Assembly (NCBI GenBank): GCA_963737745.1
Contig: CAVTTR010000007.1
Location: 744,001 to 808,000 of the forward strand
Source of the DNA: Bog-473 sp963737745
GTDB taxonomy: Bacteria > Actinomycetota > Acidimicrobiia > Acidimicrobiales > RAAP-2
Length of the DNA: 64,000 nucleotides
Direction of reading: 5' to 3'
Within the stretch, counting starts at the first letter, position 1; the number at the start of each line of letters is the position of its first letter. The notes beneath the pieces were generated by a model, which made no database searches, had not been told where the DNA came from, and was given only the letters and a program-made list of their open reading frames with translations. The position numbers and the translations under genes were made by a program. This document shows, in pieces, positions 46,494 to 58,044 of this stretch.

Positions 46494-47213
46494 ATGTCGC
46501 CGCAGAAAACGATCTACGTCAAGGTTGCCGATTTCCCGCTTTGGGAGCGTTTCGAGAGGGCGGCGAAGCTCAGCGCCGTGGGCGGGAGCGTGAGTGCACT
46601 GATCGCGGAGGCGATGCACCAGTATTTCGACCGGTTCGGGGACCAGGGTGGAGGCCTCTACGTACAACCGCCGGACGAAAGTTCGGTCCTCTTTGGTCCG
46701 GACGTCACGGCCATACTGGCCCAGGCGGCCGGCGGCTCGTGGACGTTGCTGCTGAATGAAGCCACCTACGGAGAGAACGCCAGCACCCAACACATAGGAC
46801 CACTCCCGCTGCCTGAAGCCATCGTCGCCGCCCGCACCCACCTCGCCGACTCTCTCAGCTCCACGGATCTGCAGAGGGCCGCCTATCGACTCCGTCGAGC
46901 TCTAGGCCTCGAAGGCGCATCGACGGAGGACGAAGGGCGTCGGGCGGGGCGAAGCTGGGCCTTGGAGCGCGCCGCTCCGGCCGAGCTCGAAGCCATGGGC
47001 CAGCTCGCGCGTGGATCCTGGGTCTTTCTCGGCCCCGCGAGTGAGATTGGTGGGGAGTGGCCGACGCTGTACGCCGAGCTGGCCCAGCATCGACCAATGA
47101 CTGACGCGCCAGGCGACGACTGGGAAATACCGCGAGATGACTTCCTGGTCGGCTTCGTGGAAGAGGCGTCCGACGTCTACGACCACATCCTCGAGACGGA
47201 GCGGCAAGGATGA
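46494..47213 (+). CDS. RHH-type DNA-binding protein with unknown C-terminal domain
   Basis: A 239-residue protein. The N-terminus (KTIYVKVADFPLWERFERAAKLSAVGGSVSALIAEAMHQYF) fits a ribbon-helix-helix domain, with an alternating beta strand and two helices. Residues about 60-239 include a strand-rich part with SWTLLLNEATYGEN and helical, acidic sequence (WEIPRDDFLVGFVEEASDVYDHILE). No family is recognised for it. No toxin partner gene is adjacent. The palindrome just upstream suggests autoregulation. The larger C-terminal part may sense a signal or carry an activity. Confidence 0.65.
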   Translation: MSPQKTIYVKVADFPLWERFERAAKLSAVGGSVSALIAEAMHQYFDRFGDQGGGLYVQPPDESSVLFGPDVTAILAQAAGGSWTLLLNEATYGENASTQHIGPLPLPEAIVAARTHLADSLSSTDLQRAAYRLRRALGLEGASTEDEGRRAGRSWALERAAPAELEAMGQLARGSWVFLGPASEIGGEWPTLYAELAQHRPMTDAPGDDWEIPRDDFLVGFVEEASDVYDHILETERQG

Positions 47214-47277
47214 GCATGAACGGCCGACACTGCAACTGGAGCCGACACCGAAGAGAAAAAACTGAGCGACACGAAAC

Positions 47278-47353
47278 TGGAGCCTGAGAGGAGATTCGAA
47301 CTCCTGACCTGCGCATTACGAGTGCGCTGCTCTACCGACTGAGCTACCCAGGC
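47278..47353 (-). tRNA. tRNA-Thr(CGT)
   Basis: Reads on the minus strand as a complete cloverleaf of 76 nt. The acceptor stem is GCCTGGG/CTCAGGC with one G-T pair. The D-arm is GCTCAGTCGGTAGAGC, and the anticodon stem GCGCA encloses the loop CTCGTAA, giving anticodon CGT (codon ACG). The T-arm AGGAG TTCGAAT CTCCT is perfect. The discriminator T and CCA end are encoded. The 164 nt after it, up to holB, hold no recognisable gene. Confidence 0.97.
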
Positions 47354-47517
47354 ATCTTCTATGGTGCGCCTACGACGGCCTGCTGGCGGAGTCCGCAAAC
47401 CCGCAGGCCAACCGGGAGGGCGGGACAGCTTACCGCGCCCGGTCCGCTGGACGAGGACTGCACCGACGACCTCCCGCGAGTCTCGCGGCTCCGCCAACTG
47501 CGCCGCGTCGCCCAGCC

Positions 47518-48618
47518 TTACGTCGCCAAGGTCCCTAACCGGACCAGCAGGGCCTGTAGGAGCAGCGTTTCCTGGGGATTGCGCACCAAGGCCCGCGCCG
47601 TGTCGGTGATGAGCAACACCGCTTCGGCCGCGGCGCGGGCGTGAATGTCGGCGATGGCGTCGCTGCCGGTGGCTTGGGTCGTCATCCGGTCCCGGTAGGC
47701 CCGAGCGAGAGCCCCCAGGCCGGCGCGCAAGGCGTCGGTGCGCCAGCGGCGCTCCTCGCGTTGATGGCGCTCGATGATCTCCTTGCGACCGGGAAGGGAC
47801 TTCTCGCCGAAGGCCGCTGCCTCCTCGGTCAGGCGCTCGAGCTCGCGGGCGTGTTCCACCCGCAGGGGCTCAACGGCCCGCTCGGCCGAGGCGAGAAGGC
47901 CCCGAACCAGCTCGGCCGCCACCACCCCGGTGCCGGTCAATTGGTCGGGCACCGACGACCAGAGCAACGCCCGCGATGCCACTTCGGGGTCCTCGATCAT
48001 GATCTGGGCCCGGGCCGGATTGCCCCCGCTGCTGTCGGCCACCACCGCCGCCACCTCTGGGGTCATGCCCTGACCGATCAGCCACTGCACCATGGTGGCC
48101 CGGGGCACGGGCGGGAAGACGATCTCGACGCAGCGGCTGGCGATGGTGACGAGTTCGGGCGTGATGTCGTCGGCCAGGAGAATGAAGACAGTGGCACCCG
48201 GCGGTTCTTCCAACGTCTTGAGCAACGCCGGCGCGGCTCGGCCCCCCAGATGCACATCGGTCACGATCACCACCTGGCGGGCGGCCTGGAGCGGTCGACG
48301 TTGGGCCACGCTGACGAGGCGCTGGGCATCGTCGACGCTGAGCATGGCCCCGCTGCGGTGGATCAGGTGGAGGTCGGGGTCACTGCCGGCCAAGGCCGCG
48401 AGACAGGTCCGACACGTTCCGCAGCCCCCGTCGCGACACAGCAGCGCGGCCGCAAATCCATGCGCCGCCACCAGGCCCCCGTTGCCCGCCGCTCCCCGGA
48501 AGAGGTACGCGTGCACCGGCTGGTGCATCGCTGCCCGCAGGGCGGCCACGGCTTGTTCCTGGCCGACCACTTCGCCAAAGAGGGTTGCCGTGGCGTCGGC
48601 GCCCACGCTGATGCTCAC
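47518..48618 (-). CDS. holB: DNA polymerase III delta prime subunit
   Basis: Clamp-loader subunit of 366 residues. The N-terminal AAA+ domain begins FGEVVGQEQAVAALRAAM. Its P-loop position reads RGAAGNGGLVAAH, lacking the GKT of ATPases, as expected for the non-hydrolysing delta prime subunit. The zinc site CRDGGCGTCRTC is present (four cysteines), as is VDDAQRLVSVAQRRPLQA with LLKTLEEPPGATVFIL. GTG 48618 overlaps the tmk stop by 4 nt. The long C-terminal helical domain is complete. Confidence 0.9.
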   Translation of the reverse strand: MSISVGADATATLFGEVVGQEQAVAALRAAMHQPVHAYLFRGAAGNGGLVAAHGFAAALLCRDGGCGTCRTCLAALAGSDPDLHLIHRSGAMLSVDDAQRLVSVAQRRPLQAARQVVIVTDVHLGGRAAPALLKTLEEPPGATVFILLADDITPELVTIASRCVEIVFPPVPRATMVQWLIGQGMTPEVAAVVADSSGGNPARAQIMIEDPEVASRALLWSSVPDQLTGTGVVAAELVRGLLASAERAVEPLRVEHARELERLTEEAAAFGEKSLPGRKEIIERHQREERRWRTDALRAGLGALARAYRDRMTTQATGSDAIADIHARAAAEAVLLITDTARALVRNPQETLLLQALLVRLGTLAT

Positions 48619-49250
48619 GAGGGCGCTCCCAGGGCGGGCGAATCACCGAGGCGTTCGTGCACAAGGGCCAGAATACGGCCGGTCAGCGCCGTCGGATCCA
48701 TCGTCCCGTCGACGACAATCCAGTGGGCGGGGTCGGCGGCGGCCAGAGCCTTGAAGCCGTCGCGCACGAGCTGGGCGAAGTCAGGCCCCAAGCGCTCCAG
48801 ACGATCGGGGGCCGTCGTCGCCAGACGGCTCTGGGCCACCTCCACCGGCACGTCAACCACAATGGACAGGTCGGCCGACACTCCCGAGGCGGCCCACTCG
48901 ACGAGCGGACGCAGCTCGGCCGTCGGCAGCCCACGCCCGAAGCCCTGATACGCCAGGGTCGATCCCGAGAACCGGTCGCTGACCACCCACTCCCCAGCGG
49001 CCAGCGCCGGCTCGACGACCAGCGCCACATGCTCAGCCCGGTCGGCGGCCATCAACAGGGCCTCGGCCCGCAATGAGACGGGTGGCGAGTCGGCGGCCAG
49101 CAATAGGCGCCGCAGGGAGGCGCCGAGCACCGTGGCGCCGGGCTCGTGCGTCAGGCGCGCACCGAGCGTGGCCGCCAGGGCGCGGGCCTGCGTCGACTTT
49201 CCGCTGCCGTCAATCCCCTCGAGCGCGAGCAAGCGACCCCGGGGCGCCAT
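48615..49250 (-). CDS. tmk: Thymidylate kinase
   Basis: Phosphorylates dTMP to dTDP. The 211 residues include the P-loop ALEGIDGSGKSTQ at residues about 9-21, the DRFSGSTLAYQGFGRGL motif (DRY-type) and the lid segment following VDVPVEVAQSRL. The start is ATG 49250, 30 nt after the topA stop. It forms an operon with topA upstream and holB downstream. Confidence 0.95.
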   Translation of the reverse strand: MAPRGRLLALEGIDGSGKSTQARALAATLGARLTHEPGATVLGASLRRLLLAADSPPVSLRAEALLMAADRAEHVALVVEPALAAGEWVVSDRFSGSTLAYQGFGRGLPTAELRPLVEWAASGVSADLSIVVDVPVEVAQSRLATTAPDRLERLGPDFAQLVRDGFKALAAADPAHWIVVDGTMDPTALTGRILALVHERLGDSPALGAPS

Positions 49251-49280
49251 GTCAAGCCGGCTCGATCAGCACCAGGTCGA

Positions 49281-52127
49281 TCAGAACGGCTCGAGCGGAA
49301 CCGCTCCGTTTGTCGCGGCTGTGGCGGCCGCCTTCTTTGTGCCAGCCGCTTTCTTCGCCGTCTTCTTCACGCCGCCGGCCTTCTTTGCTCCGGTCGCAGC
49401 CTTCTTGGCGGTGCCCGTCTTCTTGGTGGTGCCCGTCTTCTTGGCGGCGGCCTTCTTGGCCGCGCCGGCCTTCTTGGCTCCCGCCTTCTTCCGGGTCGAG
49501 GGACCAGCGGCACGGCGGTCGGCCAGGAGCTCCGAAGCCCGTTCAATGGTGATCGACTCCACGACGTCGCCCTTGCGCAACGATGCGTTCGTCGTCCCAT
49601 CGGTCACGTAGGGCCCGAAGCGACCCTCTTTGACGACCACCGGCAGCTCGGAGGCCGGGTCAGCCCCGAGCTCACGCAAAGGCGCAGCAGCCGTGCGGCC
49701 ACGGCGTTGCTTGGGTTGGGCGAAAATGGCCTGCGCCTCGGGCAGGGTCACCGTGAGAATCTGGTCCTCACTGGCCAGGCTTCGAGTGTCGCTTCCCTTC
49801 TTCAGGTAGGGCCCGAACTTGCCGTTATGGGCCACTATTTCTTCGCCCGTCTCAGGATCGGCCCCGACCGTGCGCGGGATACGGAGAAGCTCGAGCGCCT
49901 GCTCAAAGGTGAGGGTCGTCGGGTCCATGGTGGAAAAGAGCGACGACGTGCGCGGTTTGCCCGCGCTGGCGCCCTCCCCCGCCTCGCCCAACTGGACGTA
50001 GGGCCCGAAACGGCCGGCCTTGACCGAGACATCGAGGCCCGATGCAGGATCGACCCCGAGGACCCGGTCGTTGGTCGGGGCGGCCAATAACTCCTCCGAA
50101 CGTTCCACGGTGAGCTCGTCGGGAGCCATGTCGTCGGGCAACGAGGCCCGATCTTCGCCGCGCTGGAGATACGGACCGTAGCGACCGACGCGGGCCACAA
50201 TGGGCACGCCGTCGGACCCGGTGCCGATGGGGATCGAGTTGATCTCCCGGGCGTCGATGTCGCCCATGTGGGTGGCCACGCTGGCCTTGAGCCCGAGCGA
50301 GGCGCCGTCGGTGCCGCTGGGCGCAGTCACGCCGGGAGAGGTCGTCCCGAAATAGAAGCGTGAGAGCCAGGGCAGGGACTCTTCACGACCCGAGGCGATC
50401 TCGTCGAGGTCGTCCTCCATGCTGGCCGTGAAGCCGTAGTCGACCAGGTCGCCGAAATAGCGCTCGAGAAGACCCACGACGGCGAAGGCGGTGAAGCTGG
50501 GGACGAGGGCCGTGCCCTTCTTCCAGACGTAGCCCCGGTCCAAAATGGTGGCGATCACGCTGGCATAGGTGGAGGGGCGTCCGACGCCGAGCTCTTCCAT
50601 GGCCTTGACCAATGAGGCTTCCGTGTAGCGGGCCGGCGGTTGCGTCGTGTGCGAGCCCGGCTCAAAGGCGCTGCCCACCACGACGTCGCCGACGGCCAGT
50701 GCCGGCAACACGACCTCACGGTCGGCCAGTTCGGCCTCGGGATCGTCCTGTCCCTCGACGTAGGCCCGCAGGAACCCGGGGAAGGCAATGACCCGCCCAC
50801 TGGCCGAGAACTCGGCCACCTCGCCGGCGGCAATGTTGCCGGGCCCGCCGGCGGGGACGTCGCTGACGAGGCGGATCTGGGCGCTGGTACCGGTGGCATC
50901 GTTCATCTGGGAGGCCACGGTGCGCTTCCAGACCAGGTCGTAGAGGTGGAGCTCGTCCCCCGACAACGACCTCGCCGCCTCCTCGGGGGTGCGGAAGGTC
51001 TCCCCGGCGGGCCGGATCGCCTCGTGGGCTTCCTGCGCGTTCTTCACCTTGCGCTCGTAACGCCGGGGCGTGTCGGGGACGTAGGCGTCGCCGTACATCT
51101 CGCGGGCTTGGGACCGGGCCGCGCTCAACGCCTGCTCGGACAGGGTGGTCGAGTCGGTCCGCATGTACGTGATGTAGCCCTGTTCGTACAGGCGCTGGGC
51201 CACCTGCATGGCCCGCTGGGCGCTGAAGCGCAGCTTGCGACCGGCCTCTTGTTGCAGGGTGGAGGTCATGAACGGCGCCGCTGGTGAGCGTCGGAAGGGC
51301 CGTTCGGTGACCGCACTGACCGTGAACGGCTGTCCCGCCAACGAGGTGGCGATCGAGGTGGCCTCCTCTTCGACCAGGACACGCACGGCGTTCTTGCTTA
51401 CCTGCTCGCCGTCCTCGTTGAAATCCTTGCCGGTGGCGACGGGGGTGCCCCCCAGCGAGACCAGAGCCGCACCGAACGGGGCCGCTTCGGTGTGGGTGAA
51501 TGTGCCGTCGATGCCCCACCAGGTGGCGGAGTGGAAACGCATGCGCGCCCGCTCGCGCTCGACCACCATGCGCGTGGCCACGCTCTGGACCCGGCCGGCC
51601 GAGAGGCGGGGCATGACCTTTCGCCAGAGCACCGGTGAGACCTCGTAGCCGTAGAGGCGATCCAGGATCCGTCGTGCCTCCTGGGCGTCGACCAGGCGAC
51701 GGTCCAGGTCGCGCCACTCCTCGACCGCCCGGGTGATCGCCTCGGGGGTGATCTCGTGAAAGACCATGCGCTTGACGGGAACCGTGGGCGACAGCACTTC
51801 GAAGAGATGCCACGCAATCGACTCGCCCTCGCGGTCCTCGTCCGTGGCGAGATACAACTCGTCGACATCCTTGAGCAACCGTTTGAGGTTGGCCACGACC
51901 GACTTTTTCGAGGCCGAGACCACGTACAGGGGCTTGAAGCCGTTGTCGACGTCGACTCCGAGCCGCGACCAGTTCTCACCCTTGTAGGCGGCCGGGACCT
52001 CGTCGGCCCCCCGGGGCAGATCGCGGATGTGGCCGATGGACGACTCCACGATGAAGTCGGGACCCAGCAATCCACTGATCGTGCGGGCCTTGGCCGGCGA
52101 CTCGACGATGACCAGCGCCTTACCCAT
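49281..52127 (-). CDS. topA: DNA topoisomerase I
   Basis: Relaxes negative supercoils by single-strand passage. The 948 residues start at ATG 52127. The Toprim domain begins GKALVIVESPAKARTI and carries the metal acidic triad in LYLATDEDREGESIAWH. The catalytic tyrosine is Tyr321 in GYITYMRTDST. Several C-terminal Topo_C repeats follow, each with the phrase GRFGPYV or KFGPYL. The last 65 residues are a Lys/Ala tail (repeats of KKAGAKKA and KKTG), which in actinobacterial TopA improves processivity. Confidence 0.97.
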   Translation of the reverse strand: MGKALVIVESPAKARTISGLLGPDFIVESSIGHIRDLPRGADEVPAAYKGENWSRLGVDVDNGFKPLYVVSASKKSVVANLKRLLKDVDELYLATDEDREGESIAWHLFEVLSPTVPVKRMVFHEITPEAITRAVEEWRDLDRRLVDAQEARRILDRLYGYEVSPVLWRKVMPRLSAGRVQSVATRMVVERERARMRFHSATWWGIDGTFTHTEAAPFGAALVSLGGTPVATGKDFNEDGEQVSKNAVRVLVEEEATSIATSLAGQPFTVSAVTERPFRRSPAAPFMTSTLQQEAGRKLRFSAQRAMQVAQRLYEQGYITYMRTDSTTLSEQALSAARSQAREMYGDAYVPDTPRRYERKVKNAQEAHEAIRPAGETFRTPEEAARSLSGDELHLYDLVWKRTVASQMNDATGTSAQIRLVSDVPAGGPGNIAAGEVAEFSASGRVIAFPGFLRAYVEGQDDPEAELADREVVLPALAVGDVVVGSAFEPGSHTTQPPARYTEASLVKAMEELGVGRPSTYASVIATILDRGYVWKKGTALVPSFTAFAVVGLLERYFGDLVDYGFTASMEDDLDEIASGREESLPWLSRFYFGTTSPGVTAPSGTDGASLGLKASVATHMGDIDAREINSIPIGTGSDGVPIVARVGRYGPYLQRGEDRASLPDDMAPDELTVERSEELLAAPTNDRVLGVDPASGLDVSVKAGRFGPYVQLGEAGEGASAGKPRTSSLFSTMDPTTLTFEQALELLRIPRTVGADPETGEEIVAHNGKFGPYLKKGSDTRSLASEDQILTVTLPEAQAIFAQPKQRRGRTAAAPLRELGADPASELPVVVKEGRFGPYVTDGTTNASLRKGDVVESITIERASELLADRRAAGPSTRKKAGAKKAGAAKKAAAKKTGTTKKTGTAKKAATGAKKAGGVKKTAKKAAGTKKAAATAATNGAVPLEPF

Positions 52128-52280
52128 GACAGGCCAATCGGCGCAGGTGCTCGTCTCTCAGTTGGTCGTTTCGTTCGGTCGGCACGATTCCGCCAGGTTG
52201 AAGGCCAGCCACCCGCCTGTCAAGAGCACTCCGGGGGCGGTAGCCCGCGACATAGGGGTGTTTCGTGAGCCCCGACCAGG

Positions 52281-54623
<2,343 letters not shown>

Positions 54624-54715
54624 GCCTGGGGTGCCCTTTCTATAACTGTCTTGGTCCGCCTACGCACAGCCACGCCTCGTGGTTATGCGGTATCCCAGGT
54701 TGAAGGCGCGCGTTG

Positions 54716-54742
54716 CCCCCCACCCGTCATGGGCCGGGGGGG
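54716..54742. terminator. Candidate GC-rich hairpin in the gap upstream of hppA
   Basis: CCCCCCACCCGTCATGGGCCGGGGGGG can fold into a GC stem with a small loop. It lies in the 164-nt space between the end of the KimA-like fusion gene and the start of hppA, both on the minus strand. It could terminate the fusion transcript. There is no T-tract. Confidence 0.35.
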
Positions 54743-54787
54743 ACGTTAGCGACTGTTGGGGTGCGGGAGCAAGAACGCTCCTCTGGG

Positions 54788-57310
54788 TCACTCCGCGCCG
54801 GCGTCCTGTTCGGCCCCGGCGACCAGCTCGAAGGCCGGGTTCAGCATGGCCGGACGGCGGCCCCAGAGACCGACCATTCCCTCGGCCACCAGACGGGCGC
54901 CCGGCTCGATCCCGGCGATCTTCGGCCGTCCCTGGAAGACCAGGAGAAGGCCGCCCGTGCCGTCGCTCAAGACACACTCGAGGTTCGAATTGCCGGCGCG
55001 CGGCTGGACCCGTACCGACTTGACCCGCCCCGCCACCTTGACCCGCTGGCGCATGACCACGTTGGCGATCGGCGTGGTGACGCCGGCCCGGCGAGCCAAC
55101 TCACGGTTGGCCTCTTCCACCACATTCGTCCTTCGCTGGTTGTCACGCCGCGGGACGCCGCGATCGACGCCGGAGCGCCCCGACGCATCGATGGGGGGAC
55201 CTCCTTGGCCCGGGCCCGGGCCTGAGCCACGGCCGGGGCCGTCACCTTGACCCAGCTCTTGGCCCTCACGGCCCGGCCCCTCGTCGGGCTCGCTGGAGGT
55301 GCTGGTCAAGCGGGCGCGCTGGACCAGGCGGCCGTAGGTGCGGACCTTCTCGCTGTAGCGACCGGGAAGGTTGTACGGAATGATCGTGGCCGCCACGTGG
55401 GGCACCTGGGAGAGCACGGCGGCGATCTTGTCCGCCGTGCGATCGTGCAGGAATCGCTGCCAGATACGCGAGTAGCTACGACGGGGCAACAGGACCGTGC
55501 ACTCGGTGTTCCCATCAAGCGTGGCGTCGGCCACCAGCTCAATGGCGGCCCGGCCCAGCCTGCGGTCGGGGCATTCGATGATGTCGAGCGGCAGGCGGGC
55601 CAGGCCGACCCTTCCCCACTCCTCTTCGAGCTCGTTGGCTTCCTTGGAGTCGATGTCGAAGTGCACGGCCCGCAGGTCGTCGGGGGTGAGGGTGCGGGCG
55701 TACTGAAGGGCACGGGCCGTGGCCATATCGAGGCGGTCGACGAGGACGACGACGACATGGCGGCGCAAGATGGGCGCTTCGGAGGCTTCGACCGCACCCG
55801 TCTCGAGCAACGTCGACTCGAGCTCGTACTGATGGTGCAGACGGATCAGGCCCAGGTACAACAGGGGACCCACGACGACAATGACCCAGGCGCCCTCCTT
55901 GAATTTCGCCACGGCGAAAATCAGGACGACCACGCCCGAGATGAAGGCGGAAACCCCGTTCACCACCACGCCGCGCCGCCAGTGGTCCCCTCTTTGGGTG
56001 AGATGGTGTTTGACCATTCCCGAGCCGGCCATGGTGAACCCGGTGAAGACGCCGATGGCGTAGAGCGAGACCAGCCCGTCGACCTGGGCCTTGAACACCA
56101 GGACCAGCGCGACCGATACCGCGGCGAGGACCAGGATCCCGTTCGAGAAGGCCAGGCGGTGACCCCGCTTTGTCAGGGCCCGCGGCAGGTAGTGGTCGCC
56201 GGCCACGAAGTTGGCCAGGAACGGAAAGCCGTTGAAGCTGGTGTTCCCACCGGTGTAGAGGATGAGCAGCGTGGCCAGCTGCACCACGAAGTAGATGAAG
56301 CCGCGACCAAAGATGGCCTGGACCTCCTGGGAAACCACCGTGGGTGAGCCCTTGGCGTAGGGCACGGCATGGGTCCAGCGGGCCAACAACGTGGTGCCCA
56401 GCACCAAGAAGGCCAGCACCGAACTCATGATGATCAAGGTCTGGCGGGCATGGACGGACTCGGGGCGCCGGAAGCTGCCCACTCCGTTGGAGATGGCCTC
56501 CAGGCCGGTCAGAGACGAGCCGCCGTTGGCAAACGCCCGTAACAAGGTGATGAAGGCCAGACCCATGATCCAGCCGTGGCCCGGCGTGCCGAGATGCCCG
56601 CCGAAGAGCTCGTTGTGCGGCGGGAGGGGAATCTGGTGCAACGACCCCAGGGCCTCCTTGATGTACCCGGCGACGATGACGGTCCCCAAGGCGGCTACGT
56701 AGAAGTACGTGGGGACGGCGAAGAAGCGCCCCGCCTCGCGGATGCCACGCAGGTTCCCATAGAGGAGGAGCCCCACCACGCCGACCGTGATGGCCACCGT
56801 GTCGAACGTGTTCGCCAAGCTCGGGATGGCGCTGGTGAGCGCAGCCGTGCCGGCGGAGGTCTGCACGGCGACCGTGACCGTGTAGTCAATCAGGAGCGCC
56901 ACGGCGGCGATCTGGGCGATCCTCGGACCGAAGTTGTCGCGGGCCACCACGTAGGCGCCCCCCGCCCTCGTGTAGTACTGGATCACATCGAGGTACGACA
57001 GCGTCACGAAGAAGAGAACGCCCAGAATGGCCAGGGTGATGGGGACGAGCAGGCTGAACGCGGCCAGTCCGATGGCCGGGACAAGCTGGGTCAGCATCTC
57101 CTCACTGCCGTAGGCCGACGACGAGATGCAGTCGGGGGCCAGCACGCCCAAGGCGGTGGGACGGCCGAGGCGCTCCGAGCTCAGCTGCTCGGTCACCAGT
57201 GGCGGTCCGAGCAGCTTGTTCTTCAGGCGATAGAGGCGTCGTTCGGGGATGCTGTCAGCCGCCAGCCCGGTGAGCGGAACCGGGGGCCGGGGTCCTGAGC
57301 TGGGCGCCAC
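54788..57310 (-). CDS. KimA-like APC potassium transporter fused to a C-terminal OB-fold domain
   Basis: About 840 residues from GTG 57310; GTG 57361 is possible but leaves only 28 nt to the divergent trkA gene. The first 460 or so residues hold about 12 helices with KimA-like phrases: CISSSAYGSEEML, YYTRAGGAYVVARDNFG, TGGNTSFNGFPFLA, YAIGVFTGFTMAGSGM. A soluble USP-like region follows (AVHFDIDSKEANELEEEWGRVGL). After a Gly/Pro-rich linker, the last 95 residues form an OB-fold domain (VVMRQRVKVAGRVKSVRVQP, LECVLSDGTGGLLLVFQGR). In mycobacteria the APC permease and the OB-fold protein are separate genes of the ceo locus. Facing TrkA genes supports a K+ role. Confidence 0.85.
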   Translation of the reverse strand: MAPSSGPRPPVPLTGLAADSIPERRLYRLKNKLLGPPLVTEQLSSERLGRPTALGVLAPDCISSSAYGSEEMLTQLVPAIGLAAFSLLVPITLAILGVLFFVTLSYLDVIQYYTRAGGAYVVARDNFGPRIAQIAAVALLIDYTVTVAVQTSAGTAALTSAIPSLANTFDTVAITVGVVGLLLYGNLRGIREAGRFFAVPTYFYVAALGTVIVAGYIKEALGSLHQIPLPPHNELFGGHLGTPGHGWIMGLAFITLLRAFANGGSSLTGLEAISNGVGSFRRPESVHARQTLIIMSSVLAFLVLGTTLLARWTHAVPYAKGSPTVVSQEVQAIFGRGFIYFVVQLATLLILYTGGNTSFNGFPFLANFVAGDHYLPRALTKRGHRLAFSNGILVLAAVSVALVLVFKAQVDGLVSLYAIGVFTGFTMAGSGMVKHHLTQRGDHWRRGVVVNGVSAFISGVVVLIFAVAKFKEGAWVIVVVGPLLYLGLIRLHHQYELESTLLETGAVEASEAPILRRHVVVVLVDRLDMATARALQYARTLTPDDLRAVHFDIDSKEANELEEEWGRVGLARLPLDIIECPDRRLGRAAIELVADATLDGNTECTVLLPRRSYSRIWQRFLHDRTADKIAAVLSQVPHVAATIIPYNLPGRYSEKVRTYGRLVQRARLTSTSSEPDEGPGREGQELGQGDGPGRGSGPGPGQGGPPIDASGRSGVDRGVPRRDNQRRTNVVEEANRELARRAGVTTPIANVVMRQRVKVAGRVKSVRVQPRAGNSNLECVLSDGTGGLLLVFQGRPKIAGIEPGARLVAEGMVGLWGRRPAMLNPAFELVAGAEQDAGAE

Positions 57311-57389
57311 TGCGCCAGCGTAGAAGGAATCCGCGAGGTACTCAGCCTGCCCTCTTTGCACAACGGCGCGTCGCGTGTTGTGCTGTGGC

Positions 57390-58044
57390 GTGCACGTGAT
57401 CGTGGTGGGATGTGGGCGGGTCGGCTCCGGACTGGCTGTTTCCCTCGTGGCTCAGGGCCATTCGGTAGCCATCATGGACAAGAACGCCAAGGCCTTTCGC
57501 CGGCTGAAGGACTGGGATGGTCCGCAGATCATCGGCTCGGGCTTCGATCGCGACGACCTGGAACGGGCCGGCGCCGTCGGTGCCGATGCGCTGGCGGCGG
57601 TGACGAGCGGCGACAACACCAACATTTTGACGGTGCGCATCGCGCCGCGAGACGTATCTCATCCCCAACGTGGTGGCCCGGATCTATGACCCGCGTCGGG
57701 CCGAGATCTACCAGCGCCTGGGCATACCGACCGTGGCCACCGTCACCTGGACGATCGACCAGGTCCGGCGGCGCCTCCTCCCCGACGAAGACGTCGGTGA
57801 CTGGACCGATCCCTCGGGACAGCTGACCCTCCTCGACCGCTCCCTCCCCGATTCGTGGGCCGGGCGCCGCTTGTCGGATCTCGAAGACCCCGGCCGCCTG
57901 AGCGTCGTCGCCGTGACGCGCTCGGGCGTGCCCCGACTCGATGCGCGCGAGCTCGTCGGACAGGAGGGCGACGTGTTGCACCTGGCCATCATGACCAACG
58001 CCCGCGACGACCTCGACGCGCTGCTCCAGCCGGGTCCACGATGA
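57390..58044 (+). CDS. ceoB: TrkA-type RCK protein (CeoB), with an apparent frameshift
   Basis: Cytoplasmic regulatory RCK subunit of a potassium system. GTG 57390 begins VHVIVVGCGRVGSGLAVSLVAQGH, an NAD-binding Rossmann start, and reads to ILTVRIA. One extra base at 57641-57647 then breaks the frame. Skipping it gives RETYLIPNVVARIYDPRRAEIYQRLG and a complete C-terminal RCK_C domain to 58044. Its stop overlaps the second TrkA gene (ATGA). The two-gene arrangement matches ceoB-ceoC of mycobacteria. No TrkH/KtrB pore is in the window, so the KimA-like protein next door is the likely partner. Confidence 0.85.

Noticed and set aside
48480..48520. Broken Walker A in the delta prime subunit as a sign of decay
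   Set aside because: Delta prime does not hydrolyse ATP in most bacteria, so a degenerate P-loop is normal.
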